Shown here in pieces: positions 23,906 to 34,697 of a stretch of 64,000 nt of DNA. The stretch lies in NCBI GenBank assembly GCA_963678705.1, contig OY783211.1, positions 20,784,603 to 20,848,602 of the forward strand, given 5' to 3'. Below the pieces are notes generated by a model. That model ran no database searches. It was not told the origin of the DNA and was given only the letters and a program-made list of their open reading frames with translations. This stretch comes from Panorpa germanica (lineage: Eukaryota > Arthropoda > Insecta > Mecoptera > Panorpidae). A program made the translations under genes and the position numbers. The stretch's first letter is position 1; the number at the start of each line of letters is the position of its first letter.

Positions 23906-24779
23906 ATTAAGAATTGGAAGGGTAAAATCTAGGTCTTACTACATCAGGAGTCTCAGTAGTGGTACCAAGCCTTGCGAAAATAATAAAGGTCACTGCATGT
24001 CTGTCGAAGAAACTATATGCAAGAAAGAGAAGGTAACATTTTTATACTCTGTGACTCTATTTAATCTTTTTTCAAATATCTTAGTGGTGATGTAGTAGTA
24101 CATATTCACAAATTTATTGTTTAGCTAACGTTTAATGGAAGTAATTTTGTGTAAGATATATAACCAGGAAGCAGTCACTTGTATAAAACGATTTTTAAAT
24201 GTTTAATGAGAAATTACCTCATTAAGTAGCAATGGTTCCAAACCATAATAGTAGAAATCTGTAGAAAGGCAACAATAAATGTTGTTAAACCTATGTTAAA
24301 AATACTTGTCAACAAAAATAGATGGCACTAGATGTTATTCGCAACGAAATTATCTCGGACATGTGTTTTTGATGTAGTTCCAACAAAATGGCTGCGGTTT
24401 AATCTGTTGTTTTGTATTCGTCGCATTTTTAATTGTTTAGATGGTAATAAATATTGTTTATAATGAGTTAACGAGTTTATTTATGTAATATAAATGTTTA
24501 TCTATTAATAGAATATATTTTTTTGTGGATTACGATTAGATTTTTTGTACAATTGGTTCGTGATATTTGAAGGTTATTATGTGTGATTATTTTTAATTTT
24601 CGGGTATTTTAAAGAATAAGCATTCAGTAATTTTGTGAATATTGTATAGAGTTATATTTTTTTAATCTGATACATACTTGTGACGCATATTTTAAAGTGT
24701 TTTTTTTTTGTATCTTTGCTCCAGAAGGCAGTAAAGGTGCTTTGGAAGCGGAGGTTCTTCACAGGAATTGTTCCAAAGG
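23906..24779 (+). repeat. Diverged module A copy preceded by an orphan exon
   Basis: An exon-like piece at 23906-24032 (after TTTTTACAG, donor gtaaca) reads RLRIGRVKSRSYYIRSLSSG and continues TKPCENNKGHC. It is followed by a stretch resembling module A ('ttaattgtttagatggtaataaatattg' against 'ttaattgtttaaggtgtaataaatattg') and a second exon-like piece at 24725-24778 after GCTCCAG, whose coding and intron start align with the module A exon (GSKGALEAEVL against KEDASGDLLAEVL). It is an older, separate copy, with no captured gene fragment seen downstream. Confidence 0.5.
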
Positions 24780-25535
24780 TCTGTGACAAATTATGATACT
24801 TATTTTTATGGTCGTTACCCTTTTTAGCAATCTATTACCACTTCTATTGCGTTTCCCCAGTTTTTTAATTACTAGTTTAGTTAGTAATTACTAGTACTGA
24901 TTGTTTGTTCACTTAATTTTGGCCCTGTTTGCATCTAAACGCGATGAACACTCCTTTTGTGTGTTGCATTTGAACTTCTTTGTGAACAACTCCGCTGCTT
25001 ATTAAGTTTACGATTACATAAGTACATAATCAATTTAATTTGATAACAACCAAACCCAGAAAATATAACTTTGGTGTCTTCTTTGTGTGTTTAAGAAATG
25101 TTATTTCACATATAGCGTTATAATATTTTAATTGCTATTAGAAACATTGAACTACCTTATCATGATTTATAGAGTTAAAATCTTGCGTGAATAGATAGAT
25201 GATGACAGATTCCCTATCCCTTAATATGTCCCTTCTATTTATAGTCCATTTTTGTTTTCCGTGTTAAACGATTGTAAAGTATCTGTAGCATTTTAGAAGA
25301 AAATAACTTCAGGCAAAATTAATTATTATATATTTCTGTTCTATGCCTATCCGTTCCCCGGGCTGTATTTTAAGTCTGTTATGTATTGCATGTATTTGGA
25401 TTTGTGAAAATAATATTGAATGAATAGTCTAACGCTGCTCTTACACTGGTATCGATTACTTGTGACTCCGCCTTTTTCAGTACGGTAATTGGGATGTTCG
25501 CATTAGCATTCTTTATCATAAGATGAAGATTTTTT
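24780..25535. other. Non-coding, no gene seen
   Basis: AT-rich with a short palindromic 'actagtttagttagtaattactagt' near 24870. Nothing else recognised. Confidence 0.4.
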
Positions 25536-25702
25536 AATGTTTATCAATACATTCCTGTTGTGATATAATCACAGACGTAAGAACTGATGATTATTTCACA
25601 ACAGTGGTATATTGATAAACAAAGTAGAAACTTCAGTTCATTTTATGGTGTATTGATAAACAAAGTAGAAACTTCAGTTCATTTTATGGTGTATTGATAA
25701 AC
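25536..25702. repeat. Inverted ends plus 41-bp tandem duplication
   Basis: AATGTTTATCAATACA at 25536 faces a degenerate complement at 25599-25620. The right part is then repeated in tandem (unit 'gtgtattgataaacaaagtagaaacttcag...', 41 bp, two copies plus a partial ending 'ataaacattaaag'). It shares its terminal sequence with the element at 26388-26604. Confidence 0.7.
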
Positions 25703-26387
25703 ATTAAAGTACTAATGCATCTACACTCTACTGATATAGTAGCAAATGTTAGAGAGACCTTATATAATTTGTCTAGCTTACGTCTGTGTATTTTCAATAG
25801 ACTGTCTTATAATTTAGCCAGATGTAAAATGTATATTTGAGTGATTTATTCTGTCTAACAGTTTGTTGTGTTCTTAAGTGGGGTGAAATGAATATTATAA
25901 TAAACCTCTGTGCATAACATGTCTGTTAATATACTACTGTATGTATTTCTTACGTCTGGATATCAAAGTGCCGTGAGGAGATGTACTTCATGTCGCATAG
26001 ATCACAACAATGTTGGATCATGCATCTACGTAAATGACGTGAGCAGTGTAAATGACATCATTGCGTTTATTATTTGATATGGGCGAAACTGTGAGAGGTA
26101 AAAGCAATACAGGGCTGACATTAGAGTACAAATATACAGTTATGTATGTACAGTTATCGTAAATATTAAAGGTCATCTCGTGAAACAGTTTACTAATGCG
26201 AAACAACTCTAATAGCCCTACTCCAAAATATAGCCATCGTCGCATGTAGTAGACTACAGTGTGAGACCGACCTTAAGCTGTTCTCACACTGCAACCGACT
26301 ATTTGCAATGCAGACTCTTCTTTCAGTAAGGTGTATTTCAGTTGTTACGCATTAGTACACTTTACTATGAGATGAATCTTTTACTTA

Positions 26388-26604
26388 AATGTTTATCAAT
26401 ACATCACTGTACTGTAGCTTATAAAAATGTGTCCAATCCAAATCCACTGTTGTCCGCTCACGTTATGTACGAAGTTGTATGTTTTCAAGAATGCTCCGAT
26501 ATATTCGTCTGCGAGTAGAACGTAATGCGGTACTTTGATATACGTACGAATGAAATACATATTTCTACGGTACTTCATACTTCAGTGGTGTATTGATAAA
26601 CATT
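26388..26604. mobile_element. Short TIR element, about 217 bp
   Basis: The terminal inverted repeats are 22 bp with one mismatch: AATGTTTATCAATACATCACTG at the left and CAGTGGTGTATTGATAAACATT at the right. There is no coding capacity. It is the same family as the ends at 25536-25702. Confidence 0.8.
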
Positions 26605-27151
26605 AAAATAGAAACTCCTCTCGTAATTAATGTACTTATGCTCGTAATTAATGTACTTATAAACCTACTGAAATATTGTAGGTTTCAACTACACGGTTCC
26701 AGTGTGAGAGCCTCCTTATTCTAACTAGCTATTTCTATTGCTTTTATGCCAGATGAAACAGATATTTTAGAATAATGAATCATTTATAATATATGATTCA
26801 TACTATGTTCATTTTATAATATAATATATTTGATTCACCCCACACTCAATAGTAGATACTATCAGCATGTCAAAAAGTAATGAAACATTTACTCAATATG
26901 TTTGTGTCAGTCAATATTTTTTCAATGAAAAATATTAAGACTAGCTACTGACAAAAACTTCGAATAGGAAATAGAACACATGTTGATTAGAATTTTTTTT
27001 TAATTTCAGTGGACTGACATCGGAATCTTCGTTGTTTCTTCGGAACATTGAAATATACAAGTTTCTAAATAAATAAAGTTTAGTTTATAAATGTTTGTAT
27101 ATGCCTATGTATATAATATATATAAAAAAAATATGTATAGAATAAATAAAA
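26605..27151. other. Non-coding, no gene seen
   Basis: AT-rich. Short tandem 'ctcgtaattaatgtacttat' (two copies near 26620-26660). No gene. Confidence 0.4.
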
Positions 27152-27285
27152 TGAAATAAATTTTATATCTTTTATTTAACAAAACGTACTATGGTAGGGT
27201 GATACAAGTTCTTACTGATTCTATTCTAGTATGTTATACTCTGCTACAAAATATCTAATCCTATTCAAGTATGTACTCATACAAG
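27152..27285 (+). repeat. Dispersed repeat, copy 1 (partner at 50811)
   Basis: Nearly identical to 50811-50944 (shared 'caaaacgtactatggtaggg' and 'tattcaagtatgtactcata'). The two copies also share the block that follows ('gttaaatttaagaagcacgttttttaa...cccacgtctgctc'), but in this copy about 600 bp carrying the hairpin array lies between them. Confidence 0.85.
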
Positions 27286-27591
27286 ATATCCAGCTTGTTA
27301 AATGTAAGAAGTTCGTTTTTTAAACGTTCGTTTTTTCGTATACAACTTATATAGATGGATAAATTTAGTACTGTTACCAATATATAGATGGAGATCTTTT
27401 AGTTTAGGTTTCAATAAATAGATGGCGCCACAAGTTTAGAAAGATCATTTTAAATTTAACAATTTTGAAGTATATAATACCTTGCAAAACAAATATATCC
27501 TCAGTGTAGCGTTAGAGCTACTCGAGTGAAGGCAGGGGTAGGCGTCACGTTTTTCTTGCGTTTTAGATTAAATAAAAACGTAAATTTAAAT

Positions 27592-27862
27592 ATAGTCGCC
27601 GAAGGCGACTATGGCACCCGTAGGGTGCCAATGCAATCGCTTCGCGATTGCATAAACGTTTTAGTGGCCGCTAGGCGGCCACCTATAGGATGCCAGAGGC
27701 ATCCTACATAGTCGCCAAAGGCGACTATGGCACCCGTAGGGTGCCATTGCAATCGCTTCGCGATTGCATAAACGTTTATAGTGGCCGCTTCGCGGCCACC
27801 TATAGGATGCCGGAGGCATCCTACATAGTCGCCGTAGGCGACTATGGCACCCGTGGGGTGCC
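27592..27862. repeat. Array of twelve perfect GC-rich hairpins with 3-base loops
   Basis: Five different hairpins follow each other in the order A-B-C-D-E, A-B-C-D-E, A-B, plus half of another C, with a 116-117 bp period. Stems are perfect and constant: A ATAGTCGCC, B TGGCACCC, C TGCAATCGC, D GTGGCCGC, E AGGATGCC. Every loop has three bases and the loops vary (A: GAA, AAA, GTA; D: TAG, TTC; E: AGA, GGA). The block is far richer in GC than its surroundings. It is flanked by an imperfect ~45-bp direct repeat (about 27281-27330 and 27877-27925). Function unknown; open frames across it are by-products of the repeats. Confidence 0.93.
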
Positions 27863-27876
27863 AATGCAATCTCTAA

Positions 27877-28401
27877 TACAAAGTATCCAAGCTTGTTAAA
27901 TTTAAGAAGCACGTTTTTTAAGCACGTTGTGTGTGGCCCCACCCACGTCTGCTCGTCCACACCCTTACTCCTATACTTTGGTTTATCAAGTGCGAGACAT
28001 ACAACGACTTCGAGTTTTAACAAAAATTTATACTGCCATCTATGATGAATAAAAGTAAACTCTAGAACTGTTTTATTTTTACACAAATAATTTTAAATAT
28101 TCTATTACTATATACTATTACTAAATTAAAAAAAAATTATAGGATATAAGCCTTTAATAAATATATTTACATATAATTACAATCTAAATATTATATTTAT
28201 GTTATATATTACAATAAATTATTATTAAATTACAATATTATCTTCATTTTAAAGAACCAAACGATGTCGCATAATCACCTTTCGCCCCCAAAAGAAATGT
28301 CTGTAACAATGAAAACTATAAATAAGACTGATCATATACGGAGCACCCCATATTTAACAATGTAACAAGGACCAAATATTAATATAATTTTTTGTATTTA
28401 C
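27877..28401. other. Shared repeat block, then AT-rich, no gene seen
   Basis: 27885-27960 matches 50945-51025. Beyond that there is AT-rich sequence and a short block at 28285-28305 ('caaaagaaatgtctgtaacaat') resembling the WDR92 exon end at 29708. No gene. Confidence 0.4.
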
Positions 28402-28577
28402 CTTTGAGCTTTCCTCAAATATGTTGATACACCGTTAGAAGTCCTTCTGTTGATGGTGTTCATCTAAGTTCGTAATTTTATTCTGCTCTTGGAGATCCCC
28501 CTCGTTCTGTCGATTATCAAATAGCTTCCGATCTATAAGTCTCCTATAATAATTCCCCATTGTCATTTCTGCCATTT
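28402..28577 (-). CDS. Unrecognised exon with start codon
   Basis: On the minus strand, after a TTTTCAG acceptor, an exon with donor gtaaata opens with MAEMTMGNYYRRLIDRKLFD, then NRQNEGDLQEQNKITNLDEH and a stop after HQQKDF. The composition (charged, Gln-rich, helix-like) looks coding, but a stop occurs within the exon and I do not know the family. It may be a decayed exon related to the gene pieces around 30-32 kb. Confidence 0.35.
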
Positions 28578-29482
28578 CTGAAAATATAAAATAAAACAAA
28601 ATGAGAACATAAGATTAAGAGATTTGGTTATAGTCTGTGCAGTATTAAATATACAACAAGAAAATCTTTTAGTTAACTTAAAACTATAGATGTTATTAAA
28701 TCAACATGAACTGTTAAGAGAACTCATGTTTTTAATTAAATCTTGGTTTACCACGCACTATTTTACACATAACATAACCTATCTCTAAATGCTTTAGTTT
28801 CTAAGATCTATCTCAACCTATCCGTCAAGAGTACATTAGAAATGATTAATTTATACTGTCAATATACCTGTTATTATTATTAGACCTTATGAAGCCCGTA
28901 CTTGGAAATCATATTTACGTAATCAGACATCTCGCCATCATGGTCAATTTGTTATCCTCTATCATCCTGTGAGATAACACCTGTGACATGTTATCCACTT
29001 TTTATGTCCAACTTCTCCAGCTGTATGATTCTATCCAGTAGTTTTAAAATACCTATACAAAATGAAAGCAAATTGTATCTTTTAAATATCTCTAGCTTCA
29101 GTTTATAACAGCTTCCTTACCTCCGTAATAATGTAGGTATCTCTAGGATATATATCTAGACCTGGATTATAATATCAAGAACCTTCAAATAAGTTTTGTT
29201 AAATAAATACTTCATTGCACATCATTTAAAATTTTTAAGGTTATATCTGAATGACAGCTCCATAACAACTTCAATTGAAATGTTTATTTATATAACTCAT
29301 AATTATTATAAACAAGTTATGTTTGTCATGTTATGTTTTTGTATCTTGTTTATTATGAATACTAACCTTAACACCTAAGTATAAATTTATTGATCAAACG
29401 GAGTGAACAAAACACTGCGTCGATTTTTGTATGTTTATTGTTTAGAATTATTTGCGATTTTATTTCTTATATAATAAAAGAT
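28578..29482. other. Non-coding, no gene seen
   Basis: AT-rich sequence upstream of the WDR92 start. No recognised element. Confidence 0.35.
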
Positions 29483-29721
29483 ATGGATAAACCACAATTA
29501 ATTGGTCACATTGAAAAATCTTTGCCTTATACGATATTTGAAACTAAATGGATACCTTGTTCAGCAAAATTTGTTGTACTGGGTAACCTACCTAAAGGTA
29601 CTGGTATCTGTCAAATTTATGAACTGAATGGAGGAAATTTACAATGTTTAAAACAATTTGAGAGAAAAAAAGCGTTCAAGTGTGCTACTTTCGGTGCTTC
29701 AAGTCCGCAAAAGAAATGCCT
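29483..29721 (+). pseudogene. Wdr92: WDR92 (DNAAF10/Monad) first exon only
   Basis: The frame starts MDKPQLIGHIEKSLPYTIFE and continues TKWIPCSAKFVVLGNLPKGT, GICQIYELNGG and AFKCATFGASSPQKKC. This matches the N-terminal first WD repeat of WDR92, a WD40 protein acting with the R2TP chaperone in axonemal dynein assembly. The exon ends at GCCT/gtaaca, in phase with the ATGDFGG segment expected next. No later WD repeats are found downstream; instead an inverted repeat containing the exon's last 18 bases follows. Most likely a duplicated first exon, although a gene with a very long first intron is not excluded. Confidence 0.8.
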
Positions 29722-29858
29722 GTAACAATATAAATAATAATGTTATACAAATGTATATATATATATAAATCTGTATATACATTTGTAAATAATAATGTTA
29801 TACAAATGTATATATATATAAATCTGTATATACATTTGTAAATAATAATGTTATACAA

Positions 29859-29913
<55 letters not shown>

Positions 29914-30026
29914 CTGTATATACATTTGTAAATAATAATGTTATACAAATGTATATATATATAAATCTGTATATACATTTGTATAACATTATTATTTATG
30001 TTGTTACAGGCATTTCTTTTGCGGAC
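29704..30026. repeat. Long hairpin with internal TA microsatellite
   Basis: 46 bp at 29704-29749 (including the WDR92 exon end and its splice donor) recur inverted at 29981-30026 with one mismatch. Between them lie three tandem units with 'aataataatgttatacaaatg' and 'aaatctgtatatacatttgta', themselves inverted repeats, and a (TA) run of about 50 bases at 29862-29910. Long Ile/Tyr frames here are translation of the TA run. Confidence 0.88.
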
Positions 30027-31020
30027 GAAATATAAATTTTATAACTAAATATATCTGTCTTACACAATCAGTCAGGTTCTCATCTACTACTGCTCAGAGT
30101 TTGACTTCCACGCGGACGTTGTTCTGCTAACGAGTAGATCCTGAAAATAAAAGTCATATGAAATCATCTACGAGTATATGGCACTAACTAGTAACTGGTA
30201 ACAGAAATGTATCGTTTAAATGTTTTACTAAAATTAATAAACACAAACAGCAACATTACTTTTTACTCATATTTAAGAAATTTACCTTTTAATTTGATTT
30301 GTCATCAGGAAGGTTTTCTGCATAAATCTTTATCTAGCAAACATCTATGAAGCTCCACCTCGTTGTAACAACTCCAGCCCCTAAAACAATAAAGGAATAC
30401 ACAATCAGTAGCCCTGCCCTATCCTATTATATACTCGTATAGTAGGTATAGTAATAGTAACATAGACAATAATATTATCTAAAACTTTTATTAATACATT
30501 TTTGTAGTAACTTTTATGTACTACAAATATGTTACAAGCAAAAATAAATCTCAAATGTGTTTATGAATGCTTATGTGTATTACAGTGGTACAGTCTGTTA
30601 ATTACATCACTTAATTTAAGATTTATATTTGCTTATATCTCTTATTATAAAAGTTAAAACAAAAAGAAATTATTAAAGTTATAGATAATATATATTGATA
30701 TAAATATATATCTACAAAATTATTTGTTGCAGTAATACTTTTCAAGATAAACAAAAAACTGATCACACTCTTTATTTCAAGATGGCAACGAAATAGGGAT
30801 GCCTTCCATACCTAAAATACAATTTAAAATCCAGGTTTGACTCCTTTGCATAACAAAACAAACAAATTGCTGCCCAAAATGCAGGGTAGGTCTGTTTTTA
30901 ACGACTAATTTACCCGGCTATGATTTGCAAATAATTTAATGAAAATGACCGCACTCTGAATTTTAAAGGAACATCGATGTATTGCTCTTATTTAATGAAC
31001 CAGTAAAAATTTGATAAAAA
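30027..31020 (-). other. Decayed exon-like pieces, no gene identified
   Basis: Minus-strand pieces with acceptor and donor-like ends exist (about 30070-30140 and 30275-30380), but each carries stops and none is recognised. Otherwise AT-rich. Confidence 0.3.
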
Positions 31021-31029
31021 AGTTTTGAC

Positions 31030-31900
31030 TTACTTCTTATTGTCGTTACTAGATCGTTTCTTAAGATTCATCTCGTTCTGCATCCTCGATGTTCTCATTT
31101 TAGCAGAAAGCTGGAATCTTCAAACAAAACATTTGCACTGCTATTATATCGATCTTCCATCGCTGTTTGAAGTTCTCTGCTCCGATGTCTGAAGTTTCTG
31201 AAATTGCTGCATCCTAGAGGGTTAATCCAAATGCAAGAATCTGTAAACAATAATAGCATTTTATTAATATCAGGTTTTATTCTGTATCAAAACTTGCGCA
31301 GTTATTTTGTTGTTCTATTGAAATTGTACCAGGAATATTCCAACTAAACTTTAAGCAACTTAATTTTGAAGAATTTCCTCAGACAGACAGAAAATTGTTA
31401 TTATGAGCTGAAGCTGCTCTTCATTAGACAACGATTTATGCACAAGTATGTGAAGACAGATTATGTATCTTTGCAGTTGCAGAGATTAACAGATAATGTC
31501 ATAAAAAGTCTAATACGTACACAAGAATAGAAATAAATAAATATTCAAAATCGCGACGTATCTGTTCTTTACTGAAGCGTTATAAATATATTTAAAAATA
31601 TGTTTGACTTACCTCTTCTTATCAGTAATAGATTGTTTCTTCTGCTCCGGTGTTCTTATTTTACCAGGAAAGGAGAATTTGGTTGCCAAAAAATCACTAA
31701 AAGCAATACAAATAGTTTAATTATTATTACTGGTTCATCTCATCTTAAAATTAGACAATATAAGCGTCAATTCTAATTAAATTAACAAAATCATTACCTC
31801 AAATCAAGACTTTTGTATCGATATGCCACCGATGTTTGCAGTTGACCACTTTCAGAAATTTGTGCATCCTAATGTCGTGAAGAAGATGCAAAGATCTATA
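31030..31900 (-). repeat. Module B, copies 2 and 3 (minus strand)
   Basis: There are two rounds of paired exon-like pieces. At 31620-31690 the reading is FSFPGKIRTPEQKKQSITDK with a gtaagtc donor. At 31800-31890 lies the 'ttgcatcttcttcacgacattaggatgcacaaattt' piece. At 31035-31120 the reading is FQLSAKMRTSRMQNEMNLKK, and at 31135-31250 is its partner ('gcagcaatttcagaaacttc'). They align with 10710-11010. Lys/Gln-rich, helix-like, parent gene unknown. Confidence 0.5.
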
Positions 31901-31949
31901 AATAACCATAACATTTTATTAGTACATCTGTTGTTTCTTTTTTTCTCGT

Positions 31950-33715
31950 TTTTTTTTTTATTTTCTTTTATTTTATTTTCTCGTTTTAGATTTCGAAGTA
32001 AGGCATCTAAAGTTTGTAATTTTCCACAATCAAACTGTATTAGTCGAGTTTCTGGAAACTGTGTAGTCATTGTTGATACAATAGGATGAAATAGCCTAAG
32101 TTTTACAGAGAGTTCTGATTGAATCCTAATTTTTAAATTTCTTTCAGCATTTAGAATAGAAGGTGTTGGATGAAATACTTTTATTTGCGGTCGGCAGGCA
32201 TGAACTTTCGGTACATATAAAATGAAACTGTAAATAAACATAATATATTAGTAAAAATGATAATACAACATTACGAGTCACTGTTTTAGACCACGAACAT
32301 ACTACGATTAAAGTCGCGGCGATTTAAATCACATTGATTTGTAAACACATGAAATCATATGATATGAGCATGCACACCACGATTTTTTAATCTGAGCGAC
32401 TTTTGTCGCAGCTACAGATTTCTTGCGGCACATCTCTTTGTGCCGCAAGAACACAGTATTGTTGATATTATGTTTTGACGGTGCATTTCTTTGAATAGGT
32501 ATTATTTGTATCGTTATAATACAACAGATATCGAAATACAACAGTATAGATATAGATATAGTACTGCATATAAACTGAGTTGCATATAAACGGACGATTA
32601 AAAATCGTAGTGTGTTCCAGCTCTTACGGTAAACTAACAAATAAAAACCATACCTGTTTGAATATTCTTTAATATCATTTGCTCGCTCATCTATCGTGCG
32701 TAAGAATGGTCGCAAAGTAGTTAAACGGTTCTCATTAGTCATAGTCATCATACAGTTAGCATACCCATCATTACCAAATATTGGGGTTGCTTGACATCTT
32801 CTCTGATTTAATTTATTTAATAATGCTAGTTTATGTCTTCGTCGATTTCTCCTTATTAATTCTCTATGTGCCTAAAGTAGGATATATATACCAAATAAAT
32901 ATACTGGTGATTATATTCTAGAAACAACTTGCTGAACCATATATTTTTTAACCAGCAAATCTAAATATATTATCTCTTACACTATAAAATTTGGACTGTA
33001 TATGCATCTGTTCCTGTTGCGCTTGAGTTATGGATGGTCTATTGGAAGTATATTGCTGCACAATTTGAGTCACAATTTGTGGATTTAACTTAACACATGA
33101 TTGTCCCTCTTGAGAAAATAGTGATTCAGAAGAAGCGACGTCGTTTGTTATTGTACTACAACCCTATATAAAAAAAATATATATTATCGATAAAGGTTTA
33201 GCATAACTTTAAATCAACGTCATATACATTCTGTGACTAGATAGAATAAAATTCCTAAGAATGGATCTCCTGCATACTAAATATATATTTTTAATAAGTA
33301 AATTTATTTCATATTAATAAATAAAATATCTTTACCTGATTTTCAGAAGACAGTCTAATTGATCTGAAATTACCTCCTTCATTGATAACATTAGCTTTAT
33401 TATTGTCTTTTTGTTGGCTTGATGATGGACCTGAAGCAAATTAAAAATAAATACCAGGAAAAGAATAAACGGGTCAATAAATGAGGAGGCGCAAATACTT
33501 TTCCAATTTACTTACCTCTGGAATTAAAAGTGGACGAGCTATGAACTGTATTTAGTAATATTTGCTTCCCTGTAGTTGTTTGAAGATAATGAGATCCACT
33601 CGCAACCAGAGGTTTTTGTAAAGCATGAATACCTGAGGACAGTTGATCGTGTACATGGGATGTTCCGTTTACATTTTGTTGAGAAGATAACGCCACTAAA
33701 AATAACATATTTATT
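31950..33715 (-). pseudogene. dom: Domino (SWR1/p400-type SNF2 ATPase) internal exons, minus strand
   Basis: Exons run 33516-33695 (VALSSQQ...), 33336-33430 (GPSSSQQKDNNKANV...), 32981-33163 (GCSTITNDVASSESL...), 32654-32871 (AHRELIRRNRRRHKLALLNK, LNQRRCQATPIFG) and 32227 to about 31960 (FILYVPKVHACRPQIKVFHP, then RLIQFDCGKLQTLDALLRNL). Splice phases agree. LIQFDCGKLQTLD..L..L is the start of the second helicase lobe of the Domino/SRCAP/p400 ATPases, which exchange H2A variants in nucleosomes. After LRNLKRENK the frame runs into Lys/Asn-rich A/T sequence instead of the expected helicase motifs IV-VI, so this copy is truncated at that point. It continues directly from the right inverted arm. 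Confidence 0.9.
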
Positions 33716-33752
33716 TTAAATGTTGTTGACTAATTATTTATATATAATTGAA

Positions 33753-34697
33753 GTCCTTTTGTCCTTCGAGAGGCTTGCTGTAGTCAAACTCATCAATTCT
33801 CACTTTAAAATCTTCCCTAGCATGGGCACCGCGACTTTCTTTCCTATTTTCACACGCAACAATTGTTTGTCGAGCGCATAACATTAAATTTTGAAGCTCT
33901 AAAGTTTCAATTAAATCGGAATTCCAAATTAAACTCTTGTCAGAAATTTTCAAGTTCTTCAATTTTCCATAAATTTCTGAGGTCTTTTCGCAACCTTTTT
34001 GTAGTCTTTTCGCAACCTTTTTGTAATAAAGTACCCTCTCTAAAAACAGCAGCATGAGTTTGCATAGTTCGCTGAAGTTCTAAACGTAAATCTGCTGTGC
34101 GAATGTCACCTTTGGAGTGTCGTAAGTTGTCCAAGTTGTCAATAGAAGGCATGCCAGCAGTGTGTGAATTATAAGGCACAAACATATTATAATGAAAAAA
34201 AAGGGGTGACATTAAAAGTTAATGTTTTACCGGACGGAGTGATCCAAACTTGTCTCCTGGTTTATTTTCAGCCGCAATAGCTGTAGCACAGGATCTACCA
34301 AAGACAACCAAATCCAAAAGTGAGTTAGCACCAAGTCTGTTTGCTCCATGTACAGAGGCACACCCAGCTTCACCGGCAGCGTACAAACCAGGAATAATCT
34401 AAAACATTATTAATGCGGTATATCTTGCAATATTGAAACTTCGTTTTTAGGTCGTACAAGTACAAACCTTGTCTTCGCCGTCTTCGTGTTTTAAAACGTG
34501 CCCCTTAAAATTCGTGGGGCATCCACCCATGTTGTAATGTACAGTTGGTAAAACGGGGATTGGTTCTCGAGTGACATCAACACCAGCAAAAATCATCGCC
34601 GTCTCAGAAATGCCGGGAAGTCGGGAAGCTAATTGTTCAGCTGGTAAATGATGAAGTTGAAGAAGTACATGATCCTTAAGTTTACCAACTCCACGAC
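33753..34697 (-). pseudogene. SdhA: SdhA 3' half, right arm
   Basis: Mirror of 13139-14083 with the same exons (34468-34697, 34231-34398, about 33753-34159), the same 22-bp frame-shifting duplication, the same missing acceptor and the same junction with Domino. The damage was therefore fixed before the arms were duplicated. Confidence 0.93.

Noticed and set aside
27592..27862. The hairpin array as a CRISPR array
   Set aside because: There are no unique spacers between repeats; the units are five different hairpins in a fixed order and the context is eukaryotic.
27526..28086. Overlapping open frames rich in His, Pro and Gly across the hairpin array
   Set aside because: They arise from translating the GC-rich palindromes on both strands; the repeats explain them fully.
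29685..29989. Two long Tyr/Ile frames on the minus strand
   Set aside because: They are translations of a TA microsatellite.
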